From positions 41,021 through 105,020 of the forward strand of contig CAINLJ010000260.1 of the NCBI GenBank assembly GCA_903850335.1: a stretch of DNA of 64,000 nt. The letters run 5' to 3'. The position numbers and the translations under genes are program-made. This DNA is from an uncultured Bacteroidia bacterium. GTDB taxonomy: Bacteria > Bacteroidota > Bacteroidia > Bacteroidales > Prolixibacteraceae. Under the pieces are notes generated by a model. That model was given only the letters and a program-made list of their open reading frames with translations, made no database searches and was not told the DNA's origin. Positions 26,041-34,900 of the stretch are shown piece after piece (the stretch's first letter is position 1; every line of letters begins with the position of its first letter).

Positions 26041-28503
26041 ATGTTTGAAAAAATAAACACCCATACGTCTGTTCCTGAAAGAGCGGCATCTGCAGAGGGA
26101 AACTTTTATCCTTCCTCTGCAACCAGCAATAGCCCAGGAATGAATGAGCGGATACAAAAACTCAGAAAGCTGAGTTTTGAAACGGAACCTACTCTTTCGA
26201 TCGAACGCGCCTTGCATGAAACGGCTTTTTATAAGGAAAACTACGGGAAATATTCCATCCCTGTCTTACGCGCGTTGAACTTCCTCGATCATTGTAACAA
26301 GAAAATTATTTATATTGGAGAAGGTGAATTGATTGTGGGTGAGCGCGGGCCCAAGCCGAAGTGCGTCCCTACATTCCCCGAACTTACCTGTCACAGCGTT
26401 GAAGATTTTCATGTGTTGAATACACGTGATATGCAACGCTATTCCATCAGTCAGGAAGATATTGATCTCTACGAAAAAGAGGTAATCCCTTACTGGAAAG
26501 GCAAAACCCAGCGAGAGCGCATTTTCTGCCATGTTCCTGATGAGTGGAGAGCCGCTTATGAGGCAGGATTGTTTACGGAGTTCATGGAGCAACGCGCACC
26601 CGGACATACTGCCCTGGATGGAAAGATCTATCAAAAGGGAATGATTGATTTTAAAAAGGAGATCGAGGTGAATCTTGCCTTGCTTGATTATATCAACGAC
26701 CCTGAAGCTACCGACAAGGCCGAACAATGGAAAGCAATGGATATCGCTTGTGATGCTGCGATTCTTTTTGCCCGCCGCCACGCCGAATTCGCTGAGAATC
26801 TGGCACTGACAGAGGATGATCCTAACCGGGCTATTGAACTATGGAAGATTTCAGAGGTATGCCGTTGGGTACCAGCACATGCACCGAGAAACCTCTGGGA
26901 AGCAATCCAAATGTATTGGTTTGTTCACTTGGGAACAATTACTGAGTTAAACGGGTGGGATGCGATGAATCCTGGCCATTTTGATCAGCACCTGACTCCG
27001 TTTTATAATAAGGAAATAGTAGAAGGAACCCTTTCAAGGGAGGAGGCAAAGGAACTTATCTCCTGCTTCTGGATTAAAGTAAATAACCATCCTGCTCCTC
27101 CCAAGGTTGGCATAACAGCAAGGGAAAGCGGAACCTATAATGATTTCACAAACATTAATATTGGAGGCGTCAAAAGTGACGGTACAGATGGTACGAGTGA
27201 AGTCTCTTACCTGATGCTTGAGGTAATCGAGGAACTTCATATTCTCCAACCTGGTAACTCGGTCCATATAAGCACCAGGACACCTGACAGATTTCTTCAT
27301 GCTGCAGCTCATGTCATCAGGCAGGGACATGGCTATCCTTCTGTATTTAATGCAGATATCTATATTCTTGAGATGCTCCGTCAGGGAAAAACGTTGCAGG
27401 ATGCGCGCGAAGGTGGTTGCAGTGGGTGTATCGAGGTTGGTGCTTTTGGCAAGGAAGCCTATCTGCTGACGGGTTACCTCAATGTGCCCAAAATTTTGGA
27501 GGTTACCCTGAATAATGGTATTGATCCTGTGACGGGGAAAATAGTTGGCATTCATACAGGTGACCCAAGCGAATTCAGCACTTTTGGACAGCTTTACGAA
27601 GCATTCCGTAAGCAATTACAATATGTAGTTGACCAGAAAATGCGGGTAAGCAATTATATTGACAGAATGTTTGCAAAATACGCGCCAGCGCCATTCCTCT
27701 CAGTCGTTATCGATGACTGTATCAGTAAAGGCCGGGACTATTATGACGCTGGGCCACGTTACAATACGAGCTATATTCAATGTTGCGGTCTTGGAACAGT
27801 CACAGATAGCCTTGCCGCATTGAAAAAGCACGTATTTGAGGAAAAAACATTCCCCATGGACCGGATTTTGCAAGCATTGCTTGGGAATTTCAAAGGAGAG
27901 GAACTACTTCGACAGACGATTATCAACCGAACCCCGTTTTTTGGTAATGATGATGATTATGCGGACACCATTGCGGTTCAGATTTTCAACGATCTGGTAG
28001 ACACTATTGATGGGAAACCTAATATCAAGCCTGGTGGAAAATATCATCTGAATATGCTGTCAACAACTTGCCATGTCTATTTCGGGAAAGTGATGGGCGC
28101 CACCCCCAACGGGCGTTTAGCCGGAAAGTCAATCTCTGACGGCACATCGCCATCGCACGGAGCAGATACGCACGGGCCCTCTGCTGTTATAAAATCATTG
28201 ACGAAGATCGATCATGTAAAAACAGGTGGAACACTGCTGAATCAGAGGTTTCTGCCGGGATTGTTGCGTAAGGAGGAAGATATCAAAAAACTTGGCCAAC
28301 TTATAAGAAGTTATTTCACTCTGGGAGGGCATCATATCCAATTTAACATTGTCGATACAGCGACATTAATGGCTGCACAGGCTTGTCCTGAAGATTACAG
28401 GGACTTGCTTGTACGGATGGCTGGTTACAGTGATTATTTCAATGATATGAACGCTGATCTTCAGAGGGAAGTGATCGAGCGCACTGAAAATGACTCATTT
28501 TAA
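26041..28503 (+). CDS. hypD: Glycyl-radical enzyme, trans-4-hydroxy-L-proline dehydratase type (HypD-like)
   Basis: A cytoplasmic protein of 820 residues, with about 30 extra residues at its N-terminus compared with C. difficile HypD; Met34 (MNERIQKL) is an alternative start. The thiyl Cys463 and Glu465 lie in GCSGCIEVGAFG, Tyr479 in LLTGY, and the radical Gly795 in RMAGYSDYF. As I recall the HypD structure (Cys434, Glu436, Tyr450, Asp278, Asp339, Ser334, His160, Phe152), counterparts are all present: WDAMNPGHFDQHL, ESGTYNDF, FTEFMEQRAPGH. Diol dehydratases and C-S lyases of this superfamily have a different loop after the Cys. HypD removes water from trans-4-hydroxyproline to give pyrroline-5-carboxylate, which ProC reduces to proline; no proC is in the window. 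The activase follows after a hairpin. Confidence 0.82.
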   Translation: MFEKINTHTSVPERAASAEGNFYPSSATSNSPGMNERIQKLRKLSFETEPTLSIERALHETAFYKENYGKYSIPVLRALNFLDHCNKKIIYIGEGELIVGERGPKPKCVPTFPELTCHSVEDFHVLNTRDMQRYSISQEDIDLYEKEVIPYWKGKTQRERIFCHVPDEWRAAYEAGLFTEFMEQRAPGHTALDGKIYQKGMIDFKKEIEVNLALLDYINDPEATDKAEQWKAMDIACDAAILFARRHAEFAENLALTEDDPNRAIELWKISEVCRWVPAHAPRNLWEAIQMYWFVHLGTITELNGWDAMNPGHFDQHLTPFYNKEIVEGTLSREEAKELISCFWIKVNNHPAPPKVGITARESGTYNDFTNINIGGVKSDGTDGTSEVSYLMLEVIEELHILQPGNSVHISTRTPDRFLHAAAHVIRQGHGYPSVFNADIYILEMLRQGKTLQDAREGGCSGCIEVGAFGKEAYLLTGYLNVPKILEVTLNNGIDPVTGKIVGIHTGDPSEFSTFGQLYEAFRKQLQYVVDQKMRVSNYIDRMFAKYAPAPFLSVVIDDCISKGRDYYDAGPRYNTSYIQCCGLGTVTDSLAALKKHVFEEKTFPMDRILQALLGNFKGEELLRQTIINRTPFFGNDDDYADTIAVQIFNDLVDTIDGKPNIKPGGKYHLNMLSTTCHVYFGKVMGATPNGRLAGKSISDGTSPSHGADTHGPSAVIKSLTKIDHVKTGGTLLNQRFLPGLLRKEEDIKKLGQLIRSYFTLGGHHIQFNIVDTATLMAAQACPEDYRDLLVRMAGYSDYFNDMNADLQREVIERTENDSF

Positions 28504-28510
28504 TTAATAT

Positions 28511-28545
28511 TAAACCTCGAAGGTTTTCAAAACTTTCGAGGTTTA
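28511..28545 (+). terminator. Hairpin between glycyl-radical enzyme and activase
   Basis: An 11-bp perfect stem (TAAACCTCGAA with TTCGAGGTTTA), extendable inward with G-U pairs, begins 8 nt after the stop and is followed by TTTTA. It ends only 9 nt before the activase ATG. It could act as an attenuator that keeps activase levels below those of the enzyme, or protect the upstream mRNA end. Confidence 0.6.
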
Positions 28546-28553
28546 TTTTACTT

Positions 28554-29462
28554 ATGTCCGAAAGTTTAATCTTTGATATTAAACGTTATGCCATTAACGA
28601 TGGACCAGGCATACGTGTTGTAATTTTTTTTAAGGGGTGCAATCTTCAGTGCGCCTGGTGCCATAATCCTGAAGGCATTTCAGGGAAGGCTGAGAAAATG
28701 TATTCACCTTCAAAATGCATTAAATGCGGTACCTGCGTTGAGGTTTGCCCTGAAAGTGCAATAACACTGACACCTGAGGGTATTGTTAGCGATGATAAAC
28801 ATTGCATATTGTGCGGAAGATGTGCTGAAATTTGCCCGACTAAAGCCATTGAAATGTCAGGTAAAAGTATGTCTGTTTCCGAAATAATGGAAATTATTGA
28901 AAAGGAAAGGATTTTTTTCGATAATTCGGGTGGCGGTGTTACATTTTCAGGCGGTGAACCCCTTATTCACTCTGGAATGCTGATTGAACTGCTTGATCAA
29001 TGTCGCCTTAGAGGTATTCACAGCGCTGTTGATACAGCTGGTCATGTGAGTACCGAAATTATAATCGAAGTTGCCAAACGGACAGACCTTTTTTTGTATG
29101 ATTTAAAGATGATGGAGAGCGGTTTACACAAGGACTGGACACATGTGTGTAATGAAAGGATTCTACAAAATCTTACTGCTATTGCTGGTACAGGAGTTGA
29201 TATTATCATTCGGATTCCGCTGATAGGAGGGATTAATGATACGGATGAAAACATTAATCAAACTGCCGTGTTCATTGCTGGTCTTGAAGGTAATATAAAG
29301 GAGGTTCACCTTCTTCCTTACCATAGTATTGCCCAAAACAAATACAATAAGCTCAGTAAATCAAAGAGCTTTGAAAAGTTAATGGAGCCTGCTAGAAGTA
29401 CGCTTGACCGAATTATTTCAATTTTTGCACGGTACGAGATTAAGGCAAGTATCGGAGGTTAA
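28554..29462 (+). CDS. Glycyl-radical enzyme activating protein (radical SAM)
   Basis: A 302-residue radical-SAM activase. The SAM-cluster motif CNLQCAWC has Cys29, Cys33 and Cys36. An inserted ferredoxin-like domain carries two 4Fe-4S motifs, CIKCGTCVEVCP and CILCGRCAEICP, as in activases of the PflD/HypD-type enzymes. The glycine-rich FSGGEPL segment follows. Its role is to abstract a hydrogen from Gly795 of the upstream enzyme under anaerobic conditions. It is encoded directly after the enzyme with a hairpin in between, so this is its likely partner. Confidence 0.92.
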   Translation: MSESLIFDIKRYAINDGPGIRVVIFFKGCNLQCAWCHNPEGISGKAEKMYSPSKCIKCGTCVEVCPESAITLTPEGIVSDDKHCILCGRCAEICPTKAIEMSGKSMSVSEIMEIIEKERIFFDNSGGGVTFSGGEPLIHSGMLIELLDQCRLRGIHSAVDTAGHVSTEIIIEVAKRTDLFLYDLKMMESGLHKDWTHVCNERILQNLTAIAGTGVDIIIRIPLIGGINDTDENINQTAVFIAGLEGNIKEVHLLPYHSIAQNKYNKLSKSKSFEKLMEPARSTLDRIISIFARYEIKASIGG

Positions 29463-30211
29463 TGAATTACCGGCTTAAACAGATTTTTTCTTCTCGTAAT
29501 TAGGTGCTCTTTTAGGGCACTTCCCTTAAATCGTAATCTATTTTCATGCGAATTATGAGGTTTAATCCGTTTTGGCATTTATCTTATAAAAGACAATATT
29601 TACTGACCAAAATAGATTTATATTCTTATTTAAATCTAATATGTAATTAATAAATAAAGATTAATAAATCTTAAAAATGATTACACGCCGATATTTAAAC
29701 AGATTTTGCAGAGTAATTATTATTTCCAGAACATAGATATTCAGCAGGATACAGATTATTCTTTAAAATTTCGGTTTCAGTTCATGAATAAATAAGTTGG
29801 ATGTAAAAAGCTAGTTTGTTTTAAATCAGGTCTGACCACCAACCGACGAAAATACAATATATGTGTTAAAAGCAGCTGTGAGATTACCTTTTCCACAGGA
29901 GCCTGTCTTTTGCTTATTCAAAATATTTTATTGCTTTACAAACCCAAATAGCTGTTCTGTAATCTATTATGCTTTTAATTATAAAGCTTTAATTTTGTTT
30001 TAACGGACATCACAGGTGTATGGATAATAAAACCAGTTAAGCATTGAATTATAAAATAATGACACCTTTAGTTCGAATATTAGAAAAGGGAAGTGCAAAA
30101 ACAATTCTAATTAATTTTATTTAATTTTATAATAAAATAATATCGTTTTCAATTGTATATTAAAATAAATATTTAGTAGGTTTGTAAAATAGTATTTTAA
30201 AGTCTTATAAA
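29463..30211 (+). other. Long AT-rich intergenic region
   Basis: About 750 bp without a credible ORF, separating the HypD-like pair from the PUL-type locus. A weak 8-bp hairpin at about 29502-29522 could end the activase transcript, but it lacks a T-run. A promoter for the ROK gene lies at its right end. No RNA gene recognised. Confidence 0.5.
30153..30184 (+). promoter_or_regulatory. Promoter for first ROK regulator
   Basis: TAGGTTTG (30177-30184) matches the -7 consensus and TTG at 30153-30155 lies 21 nt upstream, near the expected -33 spacing. The ATG of the ROK gene follows 27 nt later. Confidence 0.5.
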
Positions 30212-31432
30212 ATGGCTCATGATTTCTCCAGAATCAATTCAAAAGAGATGAATAAGCTTAACAAGAGCAAGGTTCTCAAGCTTATTTTTGAGGGGAAGGT
30301 CCTTTCTACGGGTGACATTATAAAACAAACAGGGCTGACTGCTCCTTCAGTATCGCGACTAGTCAAATCCCTGATCTCTGAGGAAGGTTTGGTAAAGCAT
30401 TCCGGAATAGGTCATTCCAATGGAGGAAGACCACCATTCTTTTATGATTTCAATGGATCAGGAAGGTACATCATTGGAATAGATGTTGGCGCAACTTATA
30501 TAAGGGCTGTTCTTTCGAATCTGGATGCTGAGATTTTGTATGAACTTGAAGTTTTGACTGAACGAGAGAAAGGATATGAAAGTGTTATCCAAAAATTAAC
30601 TGATATAATAGGGCGTTTATCGAACAGGAAAGGAATTGATTCGGGAAATATTATGGGAATTGGAATTGGGGTTGCAGGGCTAATAGATAAAAAAAAGCAG
30701 AACATCAATTTCTCACCAGATTTCCAGTGGGAGAATGTTAGTTTTTACGATGATCTGGTTAAGAATTCCAATATTCCTATTTACATCGATAACTCTACCA
30801 GGCTAATGGCTTTAGGAGAACTTGGTTATGGAATTGGGAAAAGATGCGACAATTTTATAGTTGTAAATGTTGGCCATGGAATTGCTGCGGGAATTGTTAT
30901 GGACGGAGAAACGATTTCCGGCAGTTTTGGGCATTCTGGTGAGTTTGGTCATATGACAATCAATCCATGTTCTGAAATTGTCTGTGAATGTGGACAGCGT
31001 GGGTGTCTTGAAGCATTATCCTCTGGAAGAAGAATTGCAGAAACGGGTCGTGAGCGATGCTTTGAGAGCCCATTGTTAGTGGAGTATTGCGATCGAAATA
31101 TCAACAAGATTGATGCAAAAATGATCGCAGATGCTGCAAGATCAGGTGATAGAGTTGCTAACGAAATACTTGATTCGGCAATAGACAATCTTTGTTTAGG
31201 AATACGAAATCTCGTAAACCTGCTTGACCCGGAAATGATCCTTATTGGTGGCGGGGTTTCATTGAATGGAGAAATATTCTTTAATAAGCTTGCCTTACAC
31301 ATGGAAGGGAAACTTATGCCTACAAAAGCGAACATAAATATTGTCCCTGTAACCTTCGGTGAGAATTCCACCATAATGGGGGCACTGACACTGGTTCTGC
31401 ATAAGGTGCTGAATTTTGAATTAATCAATTAA
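30212..31432 (+). CDS. ROK-family transcriptional regulator (first)
   Basis: A 406-residue protein with an N-terminal winged helix-turn-helix (residues 12-65, KQTGLTAPSVSRLVKSLI) and a C-terminal ROK sugar-kinase fold. ROK features are YIIGIDVGATYIRAVL, the Asp-containing DNSTRLMALGE, GEFGHM, and the zinc motif CECGQRGCLE. NagC/XylR-type ROK proteins are usually repressors released by a sugar or sugar phosphate. It stands 150 nt before the SusC gene. A homologous regulator closes the locus at 62415. I infer control of the plus-strand glycan genes; the effector sugar is unknown, rhamnose and fucose being obvious candidates to test. Confidence 0.88.
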   Translation: MAHDFSRINSKEMNKLNKSKVLKLIFEGKVLSTGDIIKQTGLTAPSVSRLVKSLISEEGLVKHSGIGHSNGGRPPFFYDFNGSGRYIIGIDVGATYIRAVLSNLDAEILYELEVLTEREKGYESVIQKLTDIIGRLSNRKGIDSGNIMGIGIGVAGLIDKKKQNINFSPDFQWENVSFYDDLVKNSNIPIYIDNSTRLMALGELGYGIGKRCDNFIVVNVGHGIAAGIVMDGETISGSFGHSGEFGHMTINPCSEIVCECGQRGCLEALSSGRRIAETGRERCFESPLLVEYCDRNINKIDAKMIADAARSGDRVANEILDSAIDNLCLGIRNLVNLLDPEMILIGGGVSLNGEIFFNKLALHMEGKLMPTKANINIVPVTFGENSTIMGALTLVLHKVLNFELIN

Positions 31433-31585
31433 ACCCGATTAATCGTATTTTAAAATAATCCTATATGATAACTAATAAATTCCAGCCTATGATTAAAATC
31501 GGAAATTAACATGTGCTACTGCACTGAAAATACACAATTATCACACTTTACAGTTAAAAATTAAACAATTAACTATGTTTTACAT

Positions 31586-34500
31586 ATGAAAAAATTAAGT
31601 AATTTATTTTTTGTGGCATTCACAACTAGTACTTACATAAAATTTGTGAAAGGCGTCGCTCTGGTTCTTAGTATAATCCTCGTTGCAACTCCGCTTTTAA
31701 ATGCAGGTAATACTATGGGTAGCGCACCTCAGAATATCCCGGTCACAGGAACAGTGAGTGATTCTGAAGGTAATCCATTGCCAGGAGTATCAATAATAGT
31801 TAAAGGAACTACAATAGGGTTAATCACTGATAATATAGGAAATTATGCTCTTAAAGTTCCAACTTCTGAATCTGTCCTGGTTTTTAAGTTTATCGGAATG
31901 AAAACTATTGAAATGGTAGTAGGCAACCAAACTACCATAAATGTTACAATGGCCAGCGATGTGAAAGCAATCGATGAAGTTGTAATTACTGCGTTGGGTA
32001 TCACAAGGGAAAAGAAGACCCTGGGATATGCAGTCCAGGAGCTAAACAACGATGCCTTGAACCAGGCGAAAGACAATAATATTGTCAACACAATGTCGGG
32101 TAAGATTGCCGGTATCCAGGTAACGAGTGGTGGAAGTACGGTTGGGGCCTCCTCAAGGATCGTAATAAGGGGAAATCAATCATTTAGCGGGAACTCTCCA
32201 CTTTTTGTGGTTGATGGAACTCCAATTGACAATACAACGACCAATCTTGATGGTACTGGTGGTTTGGACTTTGGTAATGCTGCCTCAGACCTCGATCCCA
32301 ATAATATTGAAACAATGACCGTACTAAAAGGGGCCAATGCTGCTGCCTTATATGGGAGTCGTGCTACTCACGGGGTTATCCTTATTACAACAAAGAAGGG
32401 TACAAAAGGGAACCGGAAGTTAGGAGTCGATATTAACTCCTCGATTGTTATCAATCAGGCAGCCTATTTCCCGAAATTTCAGAATGAGTACGGCGGCGGA
32501 TGGGATGGAGAAGAGTATATATTTAAAAAATTTCTTGCCAATAACCCAGGATCAAATCTATCTTATAATGATTATGCAAAGAAATATTCCTATAACTGGG
32601 TTGATGGAAACGGAGCAGGTGTAAATGACAATAATCCGATTAACTGGGGCCCGCGTCTGGATGCAGGTCTTAAACTTGACCAGTGGTCAACCGGACAAAA
32701 CAGTCCATGGGTATCGAGGCCAAACAATTACAAAGACTATTTTCAATTAGGATCCACTAAGGAAAACAGTGTTGCGATCAACTCTTCAGGGGCAAAAGCT
32801 TCAGGCCGGTTATCTTTTACGAATCAGAATACGTTGGGAATTATTAATAACACAGATCAAAAGCAGAATACCATTGCCACCAGCTTAACTTTAACACCAA
32901 CGGATAAGCTTACTGCCATTGCAAATATCTCATATCTCACAAAGTCAAGCAATAATATACCCTACAACGGTTACTCAGGTACCGGGGTTGATTATGCGTG
33001 GACAGAACGGGAATTTGATACAAATTATTCACGGAATCTCTTTTACAAACAAGGAAACAAGGGATTTATGTGGGGTCCCGGATCAAATAATCCATTTTAC
33101 AATTTAAGAAATTTGAATGGTCTTGACAGGGAAAGAGTTTATGGGAATGTAAATGTGGACTATAAACTTACTAACTGGTTAACAGCTCAGGCCCGTGCGG
33201 GAGTTGACTTCTATACGGAAAAAAGAAAAGGGATAACACAATCGGGTATGGCTTCTAATGTTAGTAGAGGAAGGGGTGGACAGTTCAATCAGACCCAGCT
33301 TTCGAACAAGGAGACAAACCTTGATTTCATTTTAAAATTTGACAAGAAATTTGGTGACATTCGTATTGACGGTCTGGGTGGTGCAAACTACAGAGCTTAT
33401 ACGTTTCACAGTATGAATATGGCTGCAAGTGACCTCACCGTTCCCGATTTGTACACGATCTCAAATGTTAAGGGAACACCTACTGTGGGCATGTCCGATA
33501 CTGAGAAAAGGACAAACAGTGTTTATGCCGCGGTCAACGCTTCATACAAGGATTATCTTTTCTTCGGTGTTACAGGACGAAATGATTGGAGTTCAACGCT
33601 TCCTGCGAGTAACAGGTCGTATTTTTATCCATCTGTCAGTTTAGGTTTTGGATTAACTGACGCGCTTAAACTGGAATCAAGTATTCTTTCTTATGCAAAA
33701 ATAAGAGGTAGCTGGGCCAAAGTTGGGGGAGACACCAGTCCTTTCCAGCTTATTGGAACCTATACGCCCGGCTCATTTAATTCTATATCCACTTTTAGTC
33801 CCGCAACTACTATGCCTCCTGCTAACCTTAAACCAGAAGAGACCGTATCTTTTGAAATAGGAGCAGATATGAGATTCTTCAAAGACCGGTTATCCTTAGA
33901 CATCACTTATTACGATCAGACTACTGTCAACCAGATCTTATCCGTTGCAACATCCAGAACAACCGGTTATTCGGCGATGAAGCTCAATGCCGGAGAAATC
34001 GAAAATAAAGGTATTGAACTGATGGTGTCCGGAAGGGCCATTCAAAAAGCGTCTGGTTTTAAATGGGATATTTCCGCTAACTGGGCAACCAATAACAACA
34101 TGGTAAATAAGCTCTATGGCGGTTTAAAATCCTATCAGATATCAGCAGGATTTGGCGGTGCAACCTCACTTGGAATTCCGGGTCAGAAATGGGGAGTTAT
34201 CTGGGGACTACCTTTTGTCAGAAATAATGCAGGTAAAGTAGTTGTCGGAAGCGATGGCATCCCACTAACAACCAATGTTGGGAAGAATCTTGGTAATGTT
34301 ATCCCCGACTGGACTGGTGGTATTACAAACTCCTTCAGATATAAGGGCTTTAATCTTAGCTTCCTTATTGACATGAGAAAAGGTGGAAAATTCTTCAGTT
34401 GCAGTGCTTGGCATGCCTATCCGACAGGAACCTATGCAATTACAACGGCCAATCATGTCAGGGAAAACGGACTTATTGTTCCGGGTGTAAAAGAGGACGG

Positions 34501-34837
34501 CAGCGTTAATGATATTCGTGTATCAGCAGAGGATTATTACGGTGGCGGCTGGATGTGGAATAACCATGAATATTCCATACTGGATGGTACCTATGTCAAA
34601 CTTCGTGAAGTTGTTTTTGGTTATGATATTAACGTAAAACGCATTCCCTGGATTCAGCGGCTTAATGTCTCAATAGTCGGAAGAAATCTGGCCCTTCTGT
34701 ACCGGGATAAAAGTTGTGCAGAACTTGGCATAGATCCTGAAGTTGGATTAGGCGGAGGCGAAGGCGGTGTTGGTTTTGAGAATTTCCAGATCCCAACTAC
34801 GAGGAACTTAGGTTTTAAACTTTCTGTCGGTTTCTAA
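31586..34837 (+). CDS. SusC/RagA-type TonB-dependent outer-membrane transporter
   Basis: A 1083-residue outer-membrane protein. A long N-terminal signal region is followed at about residue 50 by a carboxypeptidase-regulatory-like domain (VTGTVSDSEGNPLPGVSIIV), the TonB-box region (AIDEVVITALG) and the plug (SGKIAGIQVTSGG, IVIRGNQSFSGNSPLFVVDG). The rest is the 22-strand barrel ending in FKLSVGF. It lacks an STN domain, so signalling through an anti-sigma factor is not expected. With SusD, encoded 63 nt downstream, it imports oligosaccharides or glycopeptides across the outer membrane. Length is normal for the family. Confidence 0.95.
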   Translation: MKKLSNLFFVAFTTSTYIKFVKGVALVLSIILVATPLLNAGNTMGSAPQNIPVTGTVSDSEGNPLPGVSIIVKGTTIGLITDNIGNYALKVPTSESVLVFKFIGMKTIEMVVGNQTTINVTMASDVKAIDEVVITALGITREKKTLGYAVQELNNDALNQAKDNNIVNTMSGKIAGIQVTSGGSTVGASSRIVIRGNQSFSGNSPLFVVDGTPIDNTTTNLDGTGGLDFGNAASDLDPNNIETMTVLKGANAAALYGSRATHGVILITTKKGTKGNRKLGVDINSSIVINQAAYFPKFQNEYGGGWDGEEYIFKKFLANNPGSNLSYNDYAKKYSYNWVDGNGAGVNDNNPINWGPRLDAGLKLDQWSTGQNSPWVSRPNNYKDYFQLGSTKENSVAINSSGAKASGRLSFTNQNTLGIINNTDQKQNTIATSLTLTPTDKLTAIANISYLTKSSNNIPYNGYSGTGVDYAWTEREFDTNYSRNLFYKQGNKGFMWGPGSNNPFYNLRNLNGLDRERVYGNVNVDYKLTNWLTAQARAGVDFYTEKRKGITQSGMASNVSRGRGGQFNQTQLSNKETNLDFILKFDKKFGDIRIDGLGGANYRAYTFHSMNMAASDLTVPDLYTISNVKGTPTVGMSDTEKRTNSVYAAVNASYKDYLFFGVTGRNDWSSTLPASNRSYFYPSVSLGFGLTDALKLESSILSYAKIRGSWAKVGGDTSPFQLIGTYTPGSFNSISTFSPATTMPPANLKPEETVSFEIGADMRFFKDRLSLDITYYDQTTVNQILSVATSRTTGYSAMKLNAGEIENKGIELMVSGRAIQKASGFKWDISANWATNNNMVNKLYGGLKSYQISAGFGGATSLGIPGQKWGVIWGLPFVRNNAGKVVVGSDGIPLTTNVGKNLGNVIPDWTGGITNSFRYKGFNLSFLIDMRKGGKFFSCSAWHAYPTGTYAITTANHVRENGLIVPGVKEDGSVNDIRVSAEDYYGGGWMWNNHEYSILDGTYVKLREVVFGYDINVKRIPWIQRLNVSIVGRNLALLYRDKSCAELGIDPEVGLGGGEGGVGFENFQIPTTRNLGFKLSVGF

Positions 34838-34900
34838 CCCTTTGGAAATGATAAAGCGGATAAGAAACATGAAAATTAATATATTCATAAAACTATAGAT

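Noticed and set aside
27034-27615. 193-codon minus-strand ORF within the glycyl-radical enzyme
   Set aside because: Antisense shadow of a strongly conserved gene.
26041-28503. Glycyl-radical enzyme as propanediol dehydratase for rhamnose/fucose fermentation, or as a sulfite-releasing C-S lyase next to TauE
   Set aside because: Context makes both attractive, but the sequence after the catalytic Cys (IEVGAFGKEAYLLTGY) and the other pocket residues follow the HypD pattern, not that of diol dehydratases or isethionate/sulfopropanediol lyases. Phylogeny would settle it.
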